From CAVYHX01 sp963768415 (GTDB lineage Bacteria > Pseudomonadota > Gammaproteobacteria > UBA9214), in the NCBI GenBank assembly GCA_963768415.1, contig CAVYHX010000032.1, forward strand, positions 1-14,011: a DNA stretch of 14,011 nucleotides, given 5' to 3'. Below the pieces are notes generated by a model that worked only from the letters and a program-made list of their open reading frames with translations, was not told where the DNA came from and ran no database searches. Below are positions 1 to 8,663 of the stretch, piece by piece. Each line of letters begins with the position of its first letter. The stretch's first letter is position 1. Both the position numbers and the translations under genes were made by a program.

Positions 1-1469
1 GCAACCGCACCACTGTCGAATGGCCGTAAACCATGCTTGCGTGCCAGGGTAGCGATGAGGCGCATATACATCTGTTCGGATTCGAAAGATCGCGGCGACT
101 CGGTATCAAAATCCGCTGCCACCTTGAAAAGTTCGGGAAAATCCGGGTCGAATTCATGCAACAGGTAATACAGGAGACGATCACCCAACAGGATGACCTT
201 GACTTCCAGCGGTACCGGTTCCGGTTGCAGGGACACGGTGCTCACCAGGCTCAACAGCTCTGCCAGCGATTCAATACGTATTTCACCGGATTTAAGCACC
301 CGTTTAAGGCCGTCCCAGGCAAAAGGCTGAGTCAGCAATTTATGCGCATCCAGCATCAAGTAACCGCCATTGGCCCGATGCAGTGCCCCCGGTTTTATTT
401 GCGTAAAGTCTGTGATCAAAGTGCCCAGCTGCGACGTGTGTTCGATGCGGCCGATCAGTGCACCAAAACTCGGTCTGTCCTCATAGATCACCGGCGCGCG
501 GTCAAGGTTGTCATTATCAACCAGAAGGTTGACCCGGTAGCGCTGCATGAAGTCGCCGGAGATTTTCAGCAACTGCTGCCTGTTACCATTTTCCTCCGGT
601 TTGCGGAAGGCATCCATATTTTCAACGATGTCGTCCTCCACCTGCTCGAGATACTGGCATACCTGCGGGAGATCCCGGTACTTGTCCATGAGTGAATGAA
701 TACTCTGGCCCACAGCAATTACCATGGTCTTCCTGTTGAGATCCTTGACCCGGGTCTGCGATTCACGCCGCCATCCGGGAATATCGATCTCCAGTATTTT
801 CTGGAGCTGCGCCTGCAGGTCATTGACCGCCTTTTCCATCTCCTGGCGTGCAGCTTCAGGCAGCTTCTCGAATTCATCGGGAGAGAGTGCATGACCCTCG
901 TGTGTCGGCACAAAGGTAAACTGCCCCATACGATGTTTCACACTGACATCCCGGCGTTCGGCATCTGCCTGCAACTGCTCGAGTGCCCGGGCTTCCAGCG
1001 TGGCGAAGTCATCCTCGATCTGGTGTAACTGCGCCAGATAATCACTGTTTTCAAATGCAGCAGGTACGATTGTGCGCAGCTCTTCGATCAATTGCAGCAT
1101 GTCATCCTGCAATACCGAACCGTGACCGGCCGGAAGCGTTAACAGGTTGGGATTGGCAGGTTGCTGGAAGTTGTTCACGTAACACCAGTCAGACAGACTG
1201 GTGCTGGTTTGAATGCTTTCTTCCAGCAGATGGCGCACAGCCGTGTGTTTGCCGACGCCCTCGGGCCCGAGGGCGAACAGGTTATAGCCCGGATTCCGTA
1301 TACCGATTCCGAACCGGATGGCATCCGTTGCCCGGCTTTGACCGAAGATATCGGCCAGATCATCGAGCTCATCCGTGGTCTCGAAAGGCAGCTGTTCCGG
1401 GTCGCACCGCCAGCACAGGGCGTCAGGCCGCAATGGTGCTATAGCGGTACTTTTCTTAGTGTTGCCCAT
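1..1469 (-). CDS. Lon-like AAA+ ATP-dependent protease (LonB/LonC-type), N-terminal part
   Basis: The minus-strand frame is open from the ATG at 1469 to the window edge, giving 489 residues with no stop; the C-terminus lies outside. A Walker A motif, GPEGVGKHT, is at about residues 69-77. A Walker B-like GGYLMLDAH is at about residues 364-372, within the conserved stretch that follows 'KPGALHRANGG'. Between them is a long acidic, helical insertion (about 130-250). This domain order is that of Lon-like proteases with an AAA_32-type ATPase, which normally end in an S16 Ser-Lys protease domain; that domain is not visible here. The ATG is the first start after an in-frame TGA at 1485-1487, with AAGGG about 10 bases upstream. 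The likely role is cytoplasmic protein quality control. It lies downstream of the antiporter gene on the same strand but has its own 160-base leader, so it is probably transcribed separately. The family call is firm; substrates are unknown. Confidence 0.88.
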   Translation of the reverse strand, partial: MGNTKKSTAIAPLRPDALCWRCDPEQLPFETTDELDDLADIFGQSRATDAIRFGIGIRNPGYNLFALGPEGVGKHTAVRHLLEESIQTSTSLSDWCYVNNFQQPANPNLLTLPAGHGSVLQDDMLQLIEELRTIVPAAFENSDYLAQLHQIEDDFATLEARALEQLQADAERRDVSVKHRMGQFTFVPTHEGHALSPDEFEKLPEAARQEMEKAVNDLQAQLQKILEIDIPGWRRESQTRVKDLNRKTMVIAVGQSIHSLMDKYRDLPQVCQYLEQVEDDIVENMDAFRKPEENGNRQQLLKISGDFMQRYRVNLLVDNDNLDRAPVIYEDRPSFGALIGRIEHTSQLGTLITDFTQIKPGALHRANGGYLMLDAHKLLTQPFAWDGLKRVLKSGEIRIESLAELLSLVSTVSLQPEPVPLEVKVILLGDRLLYYLLHEFDPDFPELFKVAADFDTESPRSFESEQMYMRLIATLARKHGLRPFDSGAV

Positions 1470-1558
1470 GTCACTCGGCCCTTGTCATTGTCTTGAATGT
1501 TAACATTGTGGGTGGTTACATCAGCAGTACGGCGGGGGGTTCTGTGCCTTCGGTAAAT

Positions 1559-1588
1559 ATTAGAATCTGATTTAATTGTTTATCACAA
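1559..1588 (-). promoter_or_regulatory. Candidate sigma-70 promoter of the Lon-like gene
   Basis: On the minus strand, a TTGTGA box (plus 1583-1588; 4 of 6 consensus) and a TCTAAT box (plus 1559-1564; 5 of 6 consensus) are separated by 18 bases in an AT-rich patch. Transcription would start about 80-85 bases before the Lon-like ATG at 1469. This is a pattern match only. Confidence 0.4.
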
Positions 1589-1592
1589 GATA

Positions 1593-1614
1593 ATGTAATA
1601 CATGTGTTTTACAT
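1593..1614. promoter_or_regulatory. Inverted repeat, possible operator/activator site upstream of the Lon-like gene
   Basis: ATGTAA at 1593-1598 and TTACAT at 1609-1614 form a perfect 6-base inverted repeat around a 10-base spacer, about two helical turns overall. It lies just upstream of the candidate -35 box at 1583-1588, where an activator would bind. No specific regulator is recognised, and it does not match a CRP site well. Confidence 0.3.
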
Positions 1615-1629
1615 ATCAAGGAAACCGCC

Positions 1630-2799
1630 TCAGTCCTTGCGCAGCCGGTCAGTCACGGCAATGGGGGTAGGGTAGCGCAGCATGATCAGATAGGCGGATA
1701 CGATGAATGTAATGAGGGTCGTGGCCTGGATCAGATAGGATGCACGTGATTCGATAGCGCCGGCATTCAAGGCCAGCACGGCGATTAACAGGGAAAACTC
1801 ACTGGCCTGTCCGAGACGCACGCCGACCTCGCGAGACAGGCCTTTCGATTCCCCCGTCAGCACCAGCAGCCGGGAGAATACCAGCGGCTTCGCCACAAGC
1901 ATCATGGCTGCCAGCAGTGCCGCAGGTAAAAATATATCCGGCAGAATGGTGATATTGAAACTTGCGCCGAGCGAGAAAAAAAACATGATCAGGAAAAAAT
2001 CCCGCAGTGGTTTGAAACTTTCGGCGATAAACAATGCAATCGGGTTGGTGGCGAGGGAAACGCCGGCAATAAAGGCACCGGTCTCATAGGACAACCCAAT
2101 CATATGTGCCAGCTGGGCCATCCCCAGGCACCAGCCGATGGCGGTCAGGAAGATATATTCCTGGATGGTGTCAAAGCGCCGCATCAGGCGGAGCAGGACA
2201 TAGCGCTCGAACAGCAGCGCGAATCCAACCAGGCCGGGCACTGCCAGCGCCAGGATGCCGAACTGGTGCCACTCGGCACCGCTTCGGGATACACCTTCCA
2301 GTAACAGCAGTATGGCGATGGCAATGATGTCCTGCAACAGCAGGATACTGATGACTACCTGACCGACATGGCGGTGGTGCAGGGCGGTTGTCGGCAGCAG
2401 CTTCAGACCGATGATGGTGCTGGAAAACATCATGACGGCGCCAATTGTGAGGCTCTCGAAAGTGCTGAAGCCAAAAGCCCAGCCGATTGCCGCGCCCATG
2501 GCACCGAATACGAATGAACTTGCCAGTGTGACCAGCACCGCCTTGCGCAGCATGTGTATCAGCTGTGCAGGCTGCAGATTGAGTCCGAGTAAAAACAACA
2601 GGAAGATGATACCGATATGACCGATTTCCTGGATTATCGAGGGATCGTTAACCAGTTTGAGGCCCCATGGGCCAAGTAGTCCCCCGAGCAGAATATAGGC
2701 GACCAGCAGCGACTGGCGGGCAAACAGGGCAAGCCCCGCCAGCACGGCCGCACCCGTGAAGATCAGGAATATTGAAAAGATGATGGATTCTTCGAACAT
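1630..2799 (-). CDS. Kef-type cation:proton antiporter (CPA2), membrane domain only
   Basis: About 389 very hydrophobic residues with roughly 11-13 membrane segments, typical of the Na+/H+ exchanger domain of the KefB/KefC (CPA2) family. Family landmarks are LLFLLGLNL in an early helix, LLLQDIIAIAIL with the conserved Gln-Asp pair in a central helix, and GQASEFSLL late in the protein. It ends right after the last helices with no cytoplasmic TrkA-N/RCK domain, so it is shorter than full KefC (about 620 residues). It probably exchanges K+ or Na+ for protons at the inner membrane; the ion is not predictable. I prefer the ATG at 2799. A TTG at 2826 would add nine residues but has no good ribosome site and lies only 10 bases from the hairpin at 2836-2854. 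It lies 133 bases downstream of the tolC-like gene on the same strand, with no evident role in adhesion. Confidence 0.85.
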   Translation of the reverse strand: MFEESIIFSIFLIFTGAAVLAGLALFARQSLLVAYILLGGLLGPWGLKLVNDPSIIQEIGHIGIIFLLFLLGLNLQPAQLIHMLRKAVLVTLASSFVFGAMGAAIGWAFGFSTFESLTIGAVMMFSSTIIGLKLLPTTALHHRHVGQVVISILLLQDIIAIAILLLLEGVSRSGAEWHQFGILALAVPGLVGFALLFERYVLLRLMRRFDTIQEYIFLTAIGWCLGMAQLAHMIGLSYETGAFIAGVSLATNPIALFIAESFKPLRDFFLIMFFFSLGASFNITILPDIFLPAALLAAMMLVAKPLVFSRLLVLTGESKGLSREVGVRLGQASEFSLLIAVLALNAGAIESRASYLIQATTLITFIVSAYLIMLRYPTPIAVTDRLRKD

Positions 2800-2835
2800 C
2801 AACGCCTGGCCAGGATCAGAAAACAACCGGGAACA

Positions 2836-2854
2836 AGCCGGTCAATGACCGGCT
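2836..2854 (-). terminator. Strong hairpin between tolC-like and antiporter genes, possible terminator
   Basis: A perfect 9-base inverted repeat around a central A: AGCCGGTCA at 2836-2844 and TGACCGGCT at 2846-2854. As RNA it forms a stable GC-rich stem with a tiny loop about 80 bases after the tolC-like stop codon. On the minus strand the tail is only moderately T-rich (TGTTCC...TTGTTTTC), so termination would be imperfect. It could instead be an attenuator or a protein-binding palindrome in front of the antiporter gene. Confidence 0.5.
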
Positions 2855-2932
2855 GTGCTGTGACTGTCGACCCTGATGCAGTTGTTCTGTGGCGGGTGTT
2901 GCACCAAAATAACTGCTTGTTAATGCCGCTGC

Positions 2933-4252
2933 TTACTGGATGACGTCAGCTTCTTCAGGAACTGGTATCTGCATGGCCCACAGCAGTTTACCGGTGCCGG
3001 CCAGAATCCGGTAGGCTGCGAACAGCAATTCATTCTGGCCATTTACATAATCGATTTGCGCGGAAAACAGTTCGTTTTCGGAGTCGAGTACATCGAGCAG
3101 TGATCGCTGTCCGATGTTGAATTGCTTGCGGTAGGCATTGCGCGCCGCTTCACTTGCGTCGACATGCGCCTTGAAGTATTCCAGTTGCTCTTTTGCAGTT
3201 TGATACGCGTTCCAGGAGAGCTGGATGCTTTCGACGACCTGGCGGTGCGTGCGGTTCCTGATCTCCCTGGCTTCGTTCAGCAGATATGAAGTTTCCTCGC
3301 GCCGGGCCATGTCCCTGCCGCCGGTCAGATTATAGCGGCCGCGCACCATGATCTGCCCGTCCCGGTTGGGGCCCGGAATGCCATCGATATCCTTGTTCTC
3401 CGTACCGCTGACCTCCAGATGAACGCGGGGATAAAAAGCGGACTTCGCGGTTTTTTCCTGGTAGTGGGCGGCCTCGACATCGGCCTCGGCAGATTTCAGG
3501 GTTGGGTGATTCCCAAGCGCCTGCTTGATCACCTCGTCCAGATCGGCCGGCAGGAGATGCGCCATCGATGCAGGTTCCTCCAGCCCGACAGGTCTTTGTC
3601 CCACGACATTCTCGAAAGCGGCCGTGGCATCTGCCTGGTTATTGGTCTCGGCCAGCAGGTTGGTCTTGGCCAGGGCGAGGCGGCCAAGCGCCTGCTCGGT
3701 GTCCGACTTGCGGCCCACACCACTCTCGCCGCGCTTTTTGATACGGTCATAGGTCTGCTGGTGGCTGTCCAGGTTTTCCATGGCCAGGCGCACCAGTTTT
3801 TCCTCACGCAGCACATCGAGATAGACTTCCACCGCACGCAATGCAGTGACTTCGGATTTACCGAAGGTCGAGTAGGCGCGGGAATTGACGCGTGACTTTT
3901 GCCGGTTGAATTCACTCCGGGTGCGCGCGCCGTCGAACAGCAGTTGCCTGATTTGAATCTCGGCCTCCGAGCGATCGAGAGTTCTCGAACCGGCACCGCT
4001 TGCACGGGTGGTCGAATTGTAGCTGGTTTCCGAGCCATAGCCGACGGTGATATCTGTTTGCGGGTAAAAACCGGCCCGGGCACCGACCATTTCCTGCTCA
4101 ACCGCGTTACGCTGGGATCTCGCGATCAGGACATCAGGATTGGTCGTGATGGTTTCTGTTACAGCGTCGAAGAGTGAGAGGGCATGAGTGCCGGGTGAAA
4201 ACAAGAGACTGGGTAGCAATGAGAGAAGTGTGGCAATTGGTTTTATACGCAT
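2933..4252 (-). CDS. lapE: TolC-family outer-membrane channel of the type I secretion system (LapE-like)
   Basis: 439 residues. A signal peptide covers residues 1-24 (charged MRIKP, hydrophobic stretch, then GTHA before the cut). Two repeated long-helix/outer-membrane-efflux halves follow: about 30-220, starting with TTNPDVLIARSQRNAVEQE, and about 235-425, starting at HPTLKSAEADVEAA. The second half contains the typical YRKQFNIGQRSLLDVLDSEN and ends in a short tail. This is the trimeric outer-membrane exit duct of type I secretion and efflux machines. It is the last gene of the exporter operon, 90 bases after the regulator gene, so its intended substrate is very probably the adhesin at 12736 onward. 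A good GGGG ribosome site precedes the ATG. Length and repeats fit the family; assignment to LapE rather than a general TolC rests on context. Confidence 0.9.
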   Translation of the reverse strand: MRIKPIATLLSLLPSLLFSPGTHALSLFDAVTETITTNPDVLIARSQRNAVEQEMVGARAGFYPQTDITVGYGSETSYNSTTRASGAGSRTLDRSEAEIQIRQLLFDGARTRSEFNRQKSRVNSRAYSTFGKSEVTALRAVEVYLDVLREEKLVRLAMENLDSHQQTYDRIKKRGESGVGRKSDTEQALGRLALAKTNLLAETNNQADATAAFENVVGQRPVGLEEPASMAHLLPADLDEVIKQALGNHPTLKSAEADVEAAHYQEKTAKSAFYPRVHLEVSGTENKDIDGIPGPNRDGQIMVRGRYNLTGGRDMARREETSYLLNEAREIRNRTHRQVVESIQLSWNAYQTAKEQLEYFKAHVDASEAARNAYRKQFNIGQRSLLDVLDSENELFSAQIDYVNGQNELLFAAYRILAGTGKLLWAMQIPVPEEADVIQ

Positions 4253-4324
4253 ATAAATTCCCCGTGTTCTCCCTTGAGCACGTGTGGTGAATTTTCGCCC
4301 TTTCGGACGGCTGCGCTAGTTTCC

Positions 4325-4345
4325 TGAAATTGGTCGGAAATTTCA
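4325..4345. repeat. AT-rich stem-loop at the end of the LuxR-type gene
   Basis: TGAAATT (4325-4331) and AATTTCA (4339-4345) form a 7-base inverted repeat with a 7-base loop, and it includes the TGA stop of the regulator gene (4343-4345). It has no T-run, so it is unlikely to terminate transcription. It could stabilise or process the message between the regulator and the tolC-like gene. Confidence 0.3.
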
Positions 4346-5023
4346 AGTTATTTTATTGAAGTACAGGGCGAGGTGCAGACGGTTCTCGATATCGAGTTTG
4401 CGGAAGATGGCGCTGAGATGTGCCTTTACCGTGCGCTCTGATATATCGAGCTCGCGGGCAATCATCTTGTTATTACCGCCCAGGTGGACCATGCGTGCGA
4501 CCTCCAGCTCCCGCGGGGTCAGGCTCTCCATGGTTTTGCTGATAAGGGGATCGATCTGGTGATTACCTGATTCAACAGCTTTGGCTAATTCACTGATAAG
4601 CTGTGATATCAGTTTGCGTGGTACCCAGATCTCGCCGCTGCAGACCGTGCGCACCGCTTTCAGCAACAGGGCGGGGTTGATGATGTCAGCACAAAAGCCG
4701 TGAGTGCCGGCCTTGAAGAGCATGACCTGGTCTACCATGCGTCCGCTCTTGCCTTCGATGACGATGATGCGGGTACTGGCCGAGAGCCCCAGTATTTCGG
4801 TCACGCTTGCCGCCAGGCCCTCCGGAAACAGCAAGGGGTCGATCAGGACCAGCTCGGGGCAGGTCTTGCCGATGGATTCCATGGCTGCGGTGGTGTCCGT
4901 GCAGCGAATGATTGAATATGCGATTTCAAGGGCATCACTGCAGGCCTTCACCAGCACATTGTCAGCGCTTGCGATCAGTACTTTCCCGCTGCCCTCTGTC
5001 ACGTTTGCCTGCCATGCAACCAT
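4343..5023 (-). CDS. LuxR/NarL-type transcriptional regulator with a degenerate receiver domain
   Basis: 226 residues. The N-terminal receiver-like domain (about 14-130) has an Asp at the phosphorylation position (D62 in LVLIDPLL), but other conserved phosphorylation residues are missing. The early acidic pair is reduced to ASADN, the Thr/Ser strand reads IIVIEG, and the usual 'LLKD' Lys position reads FCAD. The C-terminal LuxR helix-turn-helix (about 166-226) is complete: LTPRELEVARMV, then NNKMIARELDISERTVKAHL. It probably binds DNA and may respond to something other than phosphate. It sits inside the secretion operon, 18 bases after the HlyD-like gene and 90 bases before the channel gene, so control of adhesin export or expression is a reasonable inference. 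AGGG lies just upstream of the chosen ATG. It resembles the receiver-only protein at 12119-12543, notably in the SGExWV linker. Confidence 0.88.
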   Translation of the reverse strand: MVAWQANVTEGSGKVLIASADNVLVKACSDALEIAYSIIRCTDTTAAMESIGKTCPELVLIDPLLFPEGLAASVTEILGLSASTRIIVIEGKSGRMVDQVMLFKAGTHGFCADIINPALLLKAVRTVCSGEIWVPRKLISQLISELAKAVESGNHQIDPLISKTMESLTPRELEVARMVHLGGNNKMIARELDISERTVKAHLSAIFRKLDIENRLHLALYFNKIT

Positions 5024-5041
5024 TTATCCCTGAAATGACGA

Positions 5042-6425
5042 CTATCTTTCACGTAATGCTCTTTCTTTCGCCCTGAGAATCGGCTTCAGCAGGTAATCAA
5101 GCACTGTTTTTTCACCCGTGAGGATGTCAACAACCGCTGTCATACCCGGGATGATCTCCAGGGGAGCATTCCTGGGGCCCAGATTTTCCCGGTCGGTTCG
5201 TACCTTGATCAGGTAATAGCTATCGCCGCGCTCATCAGTAATGGTATCGGCACTTATGTGCTCAAGTTTAGCGGCGAGACCCCCGTAAATTGCGTAGTCA
5301 TAGGCAGTTAGCTTCACTTCGGCATTCTGATCCGGGCGCAGAAAGGCGATATCAGAAGGTCTGACATGGGCTTCCACCAGCAATCCGCCTTCCAGGGGAA
5401 CAATTTCCATCATATCCATGCCGGGCTGCACTACCCCTCCGATGGTCGTGACCAGGATCTGTTTCACAGTACCCCTGACGGGGGAGACGACCAGTGTCCG
5501 GCTAACGCGGTCTTCCTGACCGCGCATGACCTCGGATACGCCGGAAAGCTCCGACTCGGCATCGTTCAGCTCCCCGCGTGCCTGTGTCCGGAAACTGATT
5601 TCCAGGTCATTGGCCTTGCTTTTCACTTCCTCGAGCGCGGACTGCAGGCGCGGGATGGCGAGCCGGCTGGCATTCAGTTCGCCCTTCATGTCGTTGACAG
5701 TGCGCTTCAAGCGGATGATCTCGACCTCGGACATGGCACCGTCCGCCGCCAGCGGTTCCGACATTGCGAGTTCCTGTTTCATGAGGTCGTAACTGCGGCT
5801 CAGTTTCTGCTTATGTGCATACAGTTCGGTTAATTCCTGACTGGTCTGGGATTCCTGCTGCCGCAGGATGCTCAGGTTGGAGCGCAGTTCATTGACCCTC
5901 GATTCGTACAGTGCGGTCTCATTAGCAGCCAGCCCGGGATCTTCAGTCAGATACGATATCGGGAATTTTCAGCGGCTGGTTATTGGCCTCGGCACTCAGC
6001 CGGGCTGCCTTGGCAAGCAGGGTGTAGTATTTCTGGCGTGATTCGCGAAAGCTCGATGAAAAGCGGGTGTCATCGAGTCGCAGCAGGGGCTGGCCCTTGG
6101 CCACGGTTTCGCCTTCCCTGACCAGGATCTCGCTCAGGATTCCGCCTTCCAGGTTCTGGATCACCTGGATCTTGTTCGACGGGATCACCTTGCCTTCACC
6201 GCGGGTGACTTCGTCAATATTCGCCGTGGCGGCCCAGATCAGCGCGATGGTAAAGAAGAGAACAGTCGCTATCAGGATCATATGACTGCTGCGGCTGGCA
6301 CCCATGAACACCGCCGAGTTCACGTCCGTCATGTAACGGGTATCGCCCGCTCGCAATTTGTCGTACTCACTGCCGGTTTTGCCGTGTCTTCGTGCCAGCA
6401 GACGGTCAAATAAACGCAAAGCCAT
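5042..6425 (-). pseudogene. lapC: HlyD-family membrane fusion protein (LapC-like), reading frame broken once
   Basis: The inner-membrane adaptor that links the ABC exporter to TolC. The first part (6425 to 5943, 160 residues) has a cytoplasmic tail, one membrane helix (about 48-67), then the biotinyl-lipoyl half motif with VIQNLEGGILSEI and VREGETVAKGQPLLRLDD. It hits TGA at 5943-5945. The rest is open in another frame from 5968 to the TAG at 5042-5044. It has a long coiled coil (ESRVNELRSNL...), the second lipoyl half (VVSPVRGTVKQI), a beta-barrel and a conserved HlyD end (PGMTAVVDILTGEKTVLDYLLKPI). The break must lie between 5943 and 5968 and equals one extra or two missing bases. Repaired length is about 460 residues, normal for LapC/HlyD. 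The ATG overlaps the stop of the ABC gene (TAATG), so the two are translationally coupled. Conservation on both sides suggests a sequencing error or a recent mutation. Confidence 0.85.
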
Positions 6426-8596
6426 TACCGCGGCACCTTGATCCGGCCCTGTTTAAGCGCATCCAGTATCTGTTCCTTGGGGCCATCGGCGATAATCCTG
6501 CCGGCATCCATCACAATCACCCGGTCTACCAGCGATAACAGCGACGCGCGATGGGTCACCAGCATCAGGGTCCTGTTGTTCAGCCAGTTACCCAGGCGGG
6601 ATTTGAAGATTTCCTCCGAGGTGTTGTCCATGGCATTGCTGGGTTCATCCATGATGACAATAGGCGGATCGCGTAACAGGGCGCGTGCAATTGCGATACT
6701 TTGACGCTGTCCGCCGGAGAGTCCTTCGCCGCGTTCTCCCACCTGCAAGTCGAAACCGGCGGGGTGCCTGTCAACAAAATCGGTAACACCGGCAATGGAG
6801 GCGGCGCGCAGCAATGCATTGTCATCCGCAAAGGGCATACCCAGCATGATGTTGTCTTTCACCGAACCGTAGAACAGGAAACTGTCCTGTGGCACATAGC
6901 CGATATTCCTGCGCAAATCGGCCGGATCCATTTGTTGATTGTCAGTGCCATCGATCAGGATGGCGCCGGAGCCGGGCTCATAGAGTCCCATCACCAGTCG
7001 TTCGATGGTGCTTTTCCCGGATCCGATCCGCCCGATGAGGGCGACCCGCTCACCGGCCTTCAGATGAAATGAAATATTACTGAGGGCTTGCACCGGTTGA
7101 TCCGGATAACTGAAACTCACATCCCTGAAGGCAATCTCGCCGCTGATTTTCGGCCGCACGAGAAACACCTTGTCGGCCGGTCGTTCAACCGGCATGGACA
7201 TCATGTTGTTTGTCGAGGCGTATGCGGCCCTGGCCTGATCGTAACGGGTGAGCATGGATGCAACCTGGGCGAGCGGCGCGAGGGCGCGGCCGGTCAGGAT
7301 GGTGGCGGCAATCAGCCCGCCCATGCTGAGTTCGCCGTCTGCTATCAGGTAAACACCGGCAATGACAACCGCCACTGTTGCGATCTGCTGCAGGAAGACC
7401 GTGATATTGACCGCGCCGGATGCGAGGAAACGGGTTTTCAATGCCAGCTGGGCAATGTTGCCGACAATACGTTCCCAGCGCCGCTGCATCTGGCCTTCAA
7501 CACCCAGCCCCTTGATCGCCTCCAGCCCGGTCAGGGTCTCGATCAGTGTGGCCTGCTTCTGTGCGCCATGACGCATCAGTTCCTGGACCTTGCTGGCGAG
7601 GGCGCGCTGAATCAGCAGGCCGCTCAATAATGACAATGGCAGTACCGTCAATGGTATCAACGCCAGCGGGCCGCCAATCATCCAGATAATCAGGATAAAC
7701 AGAAAAACGAACGGCAGATCAATCAACGTGGTCAGCGTTGCCGAGGTAAAGAAATCACGGAAGGTGTCAAACTCATGCAGATTGTTGGCAAAGGCGCCGA
7801 CGGAAGGCGGCCGTGAGGAGAGCTTGATACCCATAACCCGCTCGAACACGGATGCAGAGAGAATGATATCAGCACGCTTGCCTGCAATATCGAGAAAATA
7901 GCCGCGCAGGGTTTTCATCAGCAAATCGAATACGAATACGGTGGCAACACCAATACCCAGAACCCAGAGCGTCTCGACCGCCCGGTTCGGCACCACGCGG
8001 TCATATACATTCATAATGAAAAGTGGTGATGCGAGCGCAAACAGATTGATGAGCAGTGATGCCAGCAGGACTTCTCCATAGACAGGCCAGGCTTCCTTGA
8101 AAACATCGAAGAACCAGTGCTGCGGGCGCGTGCTGACTACGTCCTCGGTGCGCGCGTCAAAACTGTAGCCCGACTGAATGAAAATCGCATAACCGCAATA
8201 CTCCGAATCAAGTTCGCTGATCGGCACTGCCTTCACCCCGGTACCGGATTCCGGGAGGATAATCCGGGCCGTGCCGTCATCAAGGATGCGTTCCAGTACA
8301 CAGGCGCGGCCGGTCTGGAGCAGCAATACCGCGGGCAGAACGAGATTGGAAATAGCATCCAGGGGGCGCTTGATGACCTGCGCCGCCAGGCCTGCACGCC
8401 TGGCGGCACGCGCGAACAGGTCCGGAGTGAGCCTGTTATCAACCAGCGGGAGTCCCGCAGTCAGGGCATCGGCGGTAGCGGGGCGCTGTTCGATCCGGGC
8501 CACAATCAGCAGACAACCCAGCAACGGGTCGTCATGGGCGGCCCCGCTCTGCGGGACATCCCAGTGTGCCCTGGGTACAGTAACGGGCTGGGCCAT
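6425..8596 (-). CDS. lapB: Type I secretion ABC transporter with C39-like domain (LapB-like)
   Basis: 723 residues, the usual size for adhesin/RTX exporters. Residues 20-150 form a C39-like domain without protease activity: the site where bacteriocin exporters have Asp-Cys reads DDPLLGCL, with Pro at the catalytic Cys position, as in HlyB/LapB proteins that bind but do not cut their substrate. Residues about 170-455 are the six-helix exporter domain. The nucleotide-binding domain (about 485-715) has Walker A GRIGSGKST (522-530), signature LSGGQRQ (626-632), Walker B IVIMDEP (646-652) and an H-loop His682. It powers export of the adhesin across both membranes with the HlyD- and TolC-like partners encoded downstream; its stop overlaps the next start by one base. 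It is divergent from the gene at 8843. The AT-rich leader with two palindromes is the likely operon control region. No strong Shine-Dalgarno is seen. Confidence 0.94.
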   Translation of the reverse strand: MAQPVTVPRAHWDVPQSGAAHDDPLLGCLLIVARIEQRPATADALTAGLPLVDNRLTPDLFARAARRAGLAAQVIKRPLDAISNLVLPAVLLLQTGRACVLERILDDGTARIILPESGTGVKAVPISELDSEYCGYAIFIQSGYSFDARTEDVVSTRPQHWFFDVFKEAWPVYGEVLLASLLINLFALASPLFIMNVYDRVVPNRAVETLWVLGIGVATVFVFDLLMKTLRGYFLDIAGKRADIILSASVFERVMGIKLSSRPPSVGAFANNLHEFDTFRDFFTSATLTTLIDLPFVFLFILIIWMIGGPLALIPLTVLPLSLLSGLLIQRALASKVQELMRHGAQKQATLIETLTGLEAIKGLGVEGQMQRRWERIVGNIAQLALKTRFLASGAVNITVFLQQIATVAVVIAGVYLIADGELSMGGLIAATILTGRALAPLAQVASMLTRYDQARAAYASTNNMMSMPVERPADKVFLVRPKISGEIAFRDVSFSYPDQPVQALSNISFHLKAGERVALIGRIGSGKSTIERLVMGLYEPGSGAILIDGTDNQQMDPADLRRNIGYVPQDSFLFYGSVKDNIMLGMPFADDNALLRAASIAGVTDFVDRHPAGFDLQVGERGEGLSGGQRQSIAIARALLRDPPIVIMDEPSNAMDNTSEEIFKSRLGNWLNNRTLMLVTHRASLLSLVDRVIVMDAGRIIADGPKEQILDALKQGRIKVPR

Positions 8597-8611
8597 TAGA
8601 CTCGGTAATCC

Positions 8612-8627
8612 ATGATATTTATATCAT
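8612..8627. promoter_or_regulatory. 16-base palindrome immediately upstream of lapB, candidate operator
   Basis: ATGATAT (8612-8618), TT, ATATCAT (8621-8627): a perfect 7-base inverted repeat with a 2-base centre, 15 bases upstream of the lapB start codon. The position suits a repressor site over the transcript start of the secretion operon. The owner of the site is unknown; it is not a convincing Fur box. Confidence 0.4.
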
Positions 8628-8640
8628 CTGTTATATTTCA

Positions 8641-8663
8641 ATTAGATATATAATATTTCTAAT
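8641..8663. promoter_or_regulatory. 23-base near-perfect AT-rich palindrome in the lapB/8843 divergent region
   Basis: ATTAGA...TCTAAT with inner ATAT/ATAT arms: 10 of 11 positions pair across a central A, with one mismatch. It lies 13 bases beyond the 16-base palindrome, so the two centres are about 32 bases, or three helical turns, apart. It is a candidate second operator or an intrinsically bent promoter site. The rest of the 246-base region (8664-8842) shows no clear promoter. Confidence 0.4.

Noticed and set aside
33..1028. Plus-strand open frames over the Lon-like gene
   Set aside because: They are antisense to a frame with Walker A and B motifs and show no family features.
5943..5968. 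Programmed frameshifting in hlyD as an explanation for the broken frame
   Set aside because: The window lacks a CTT-TGA type +1 site and an A/T-rich slippery heptamer, and adaptor proteins of this family are not known to need frameshifting.
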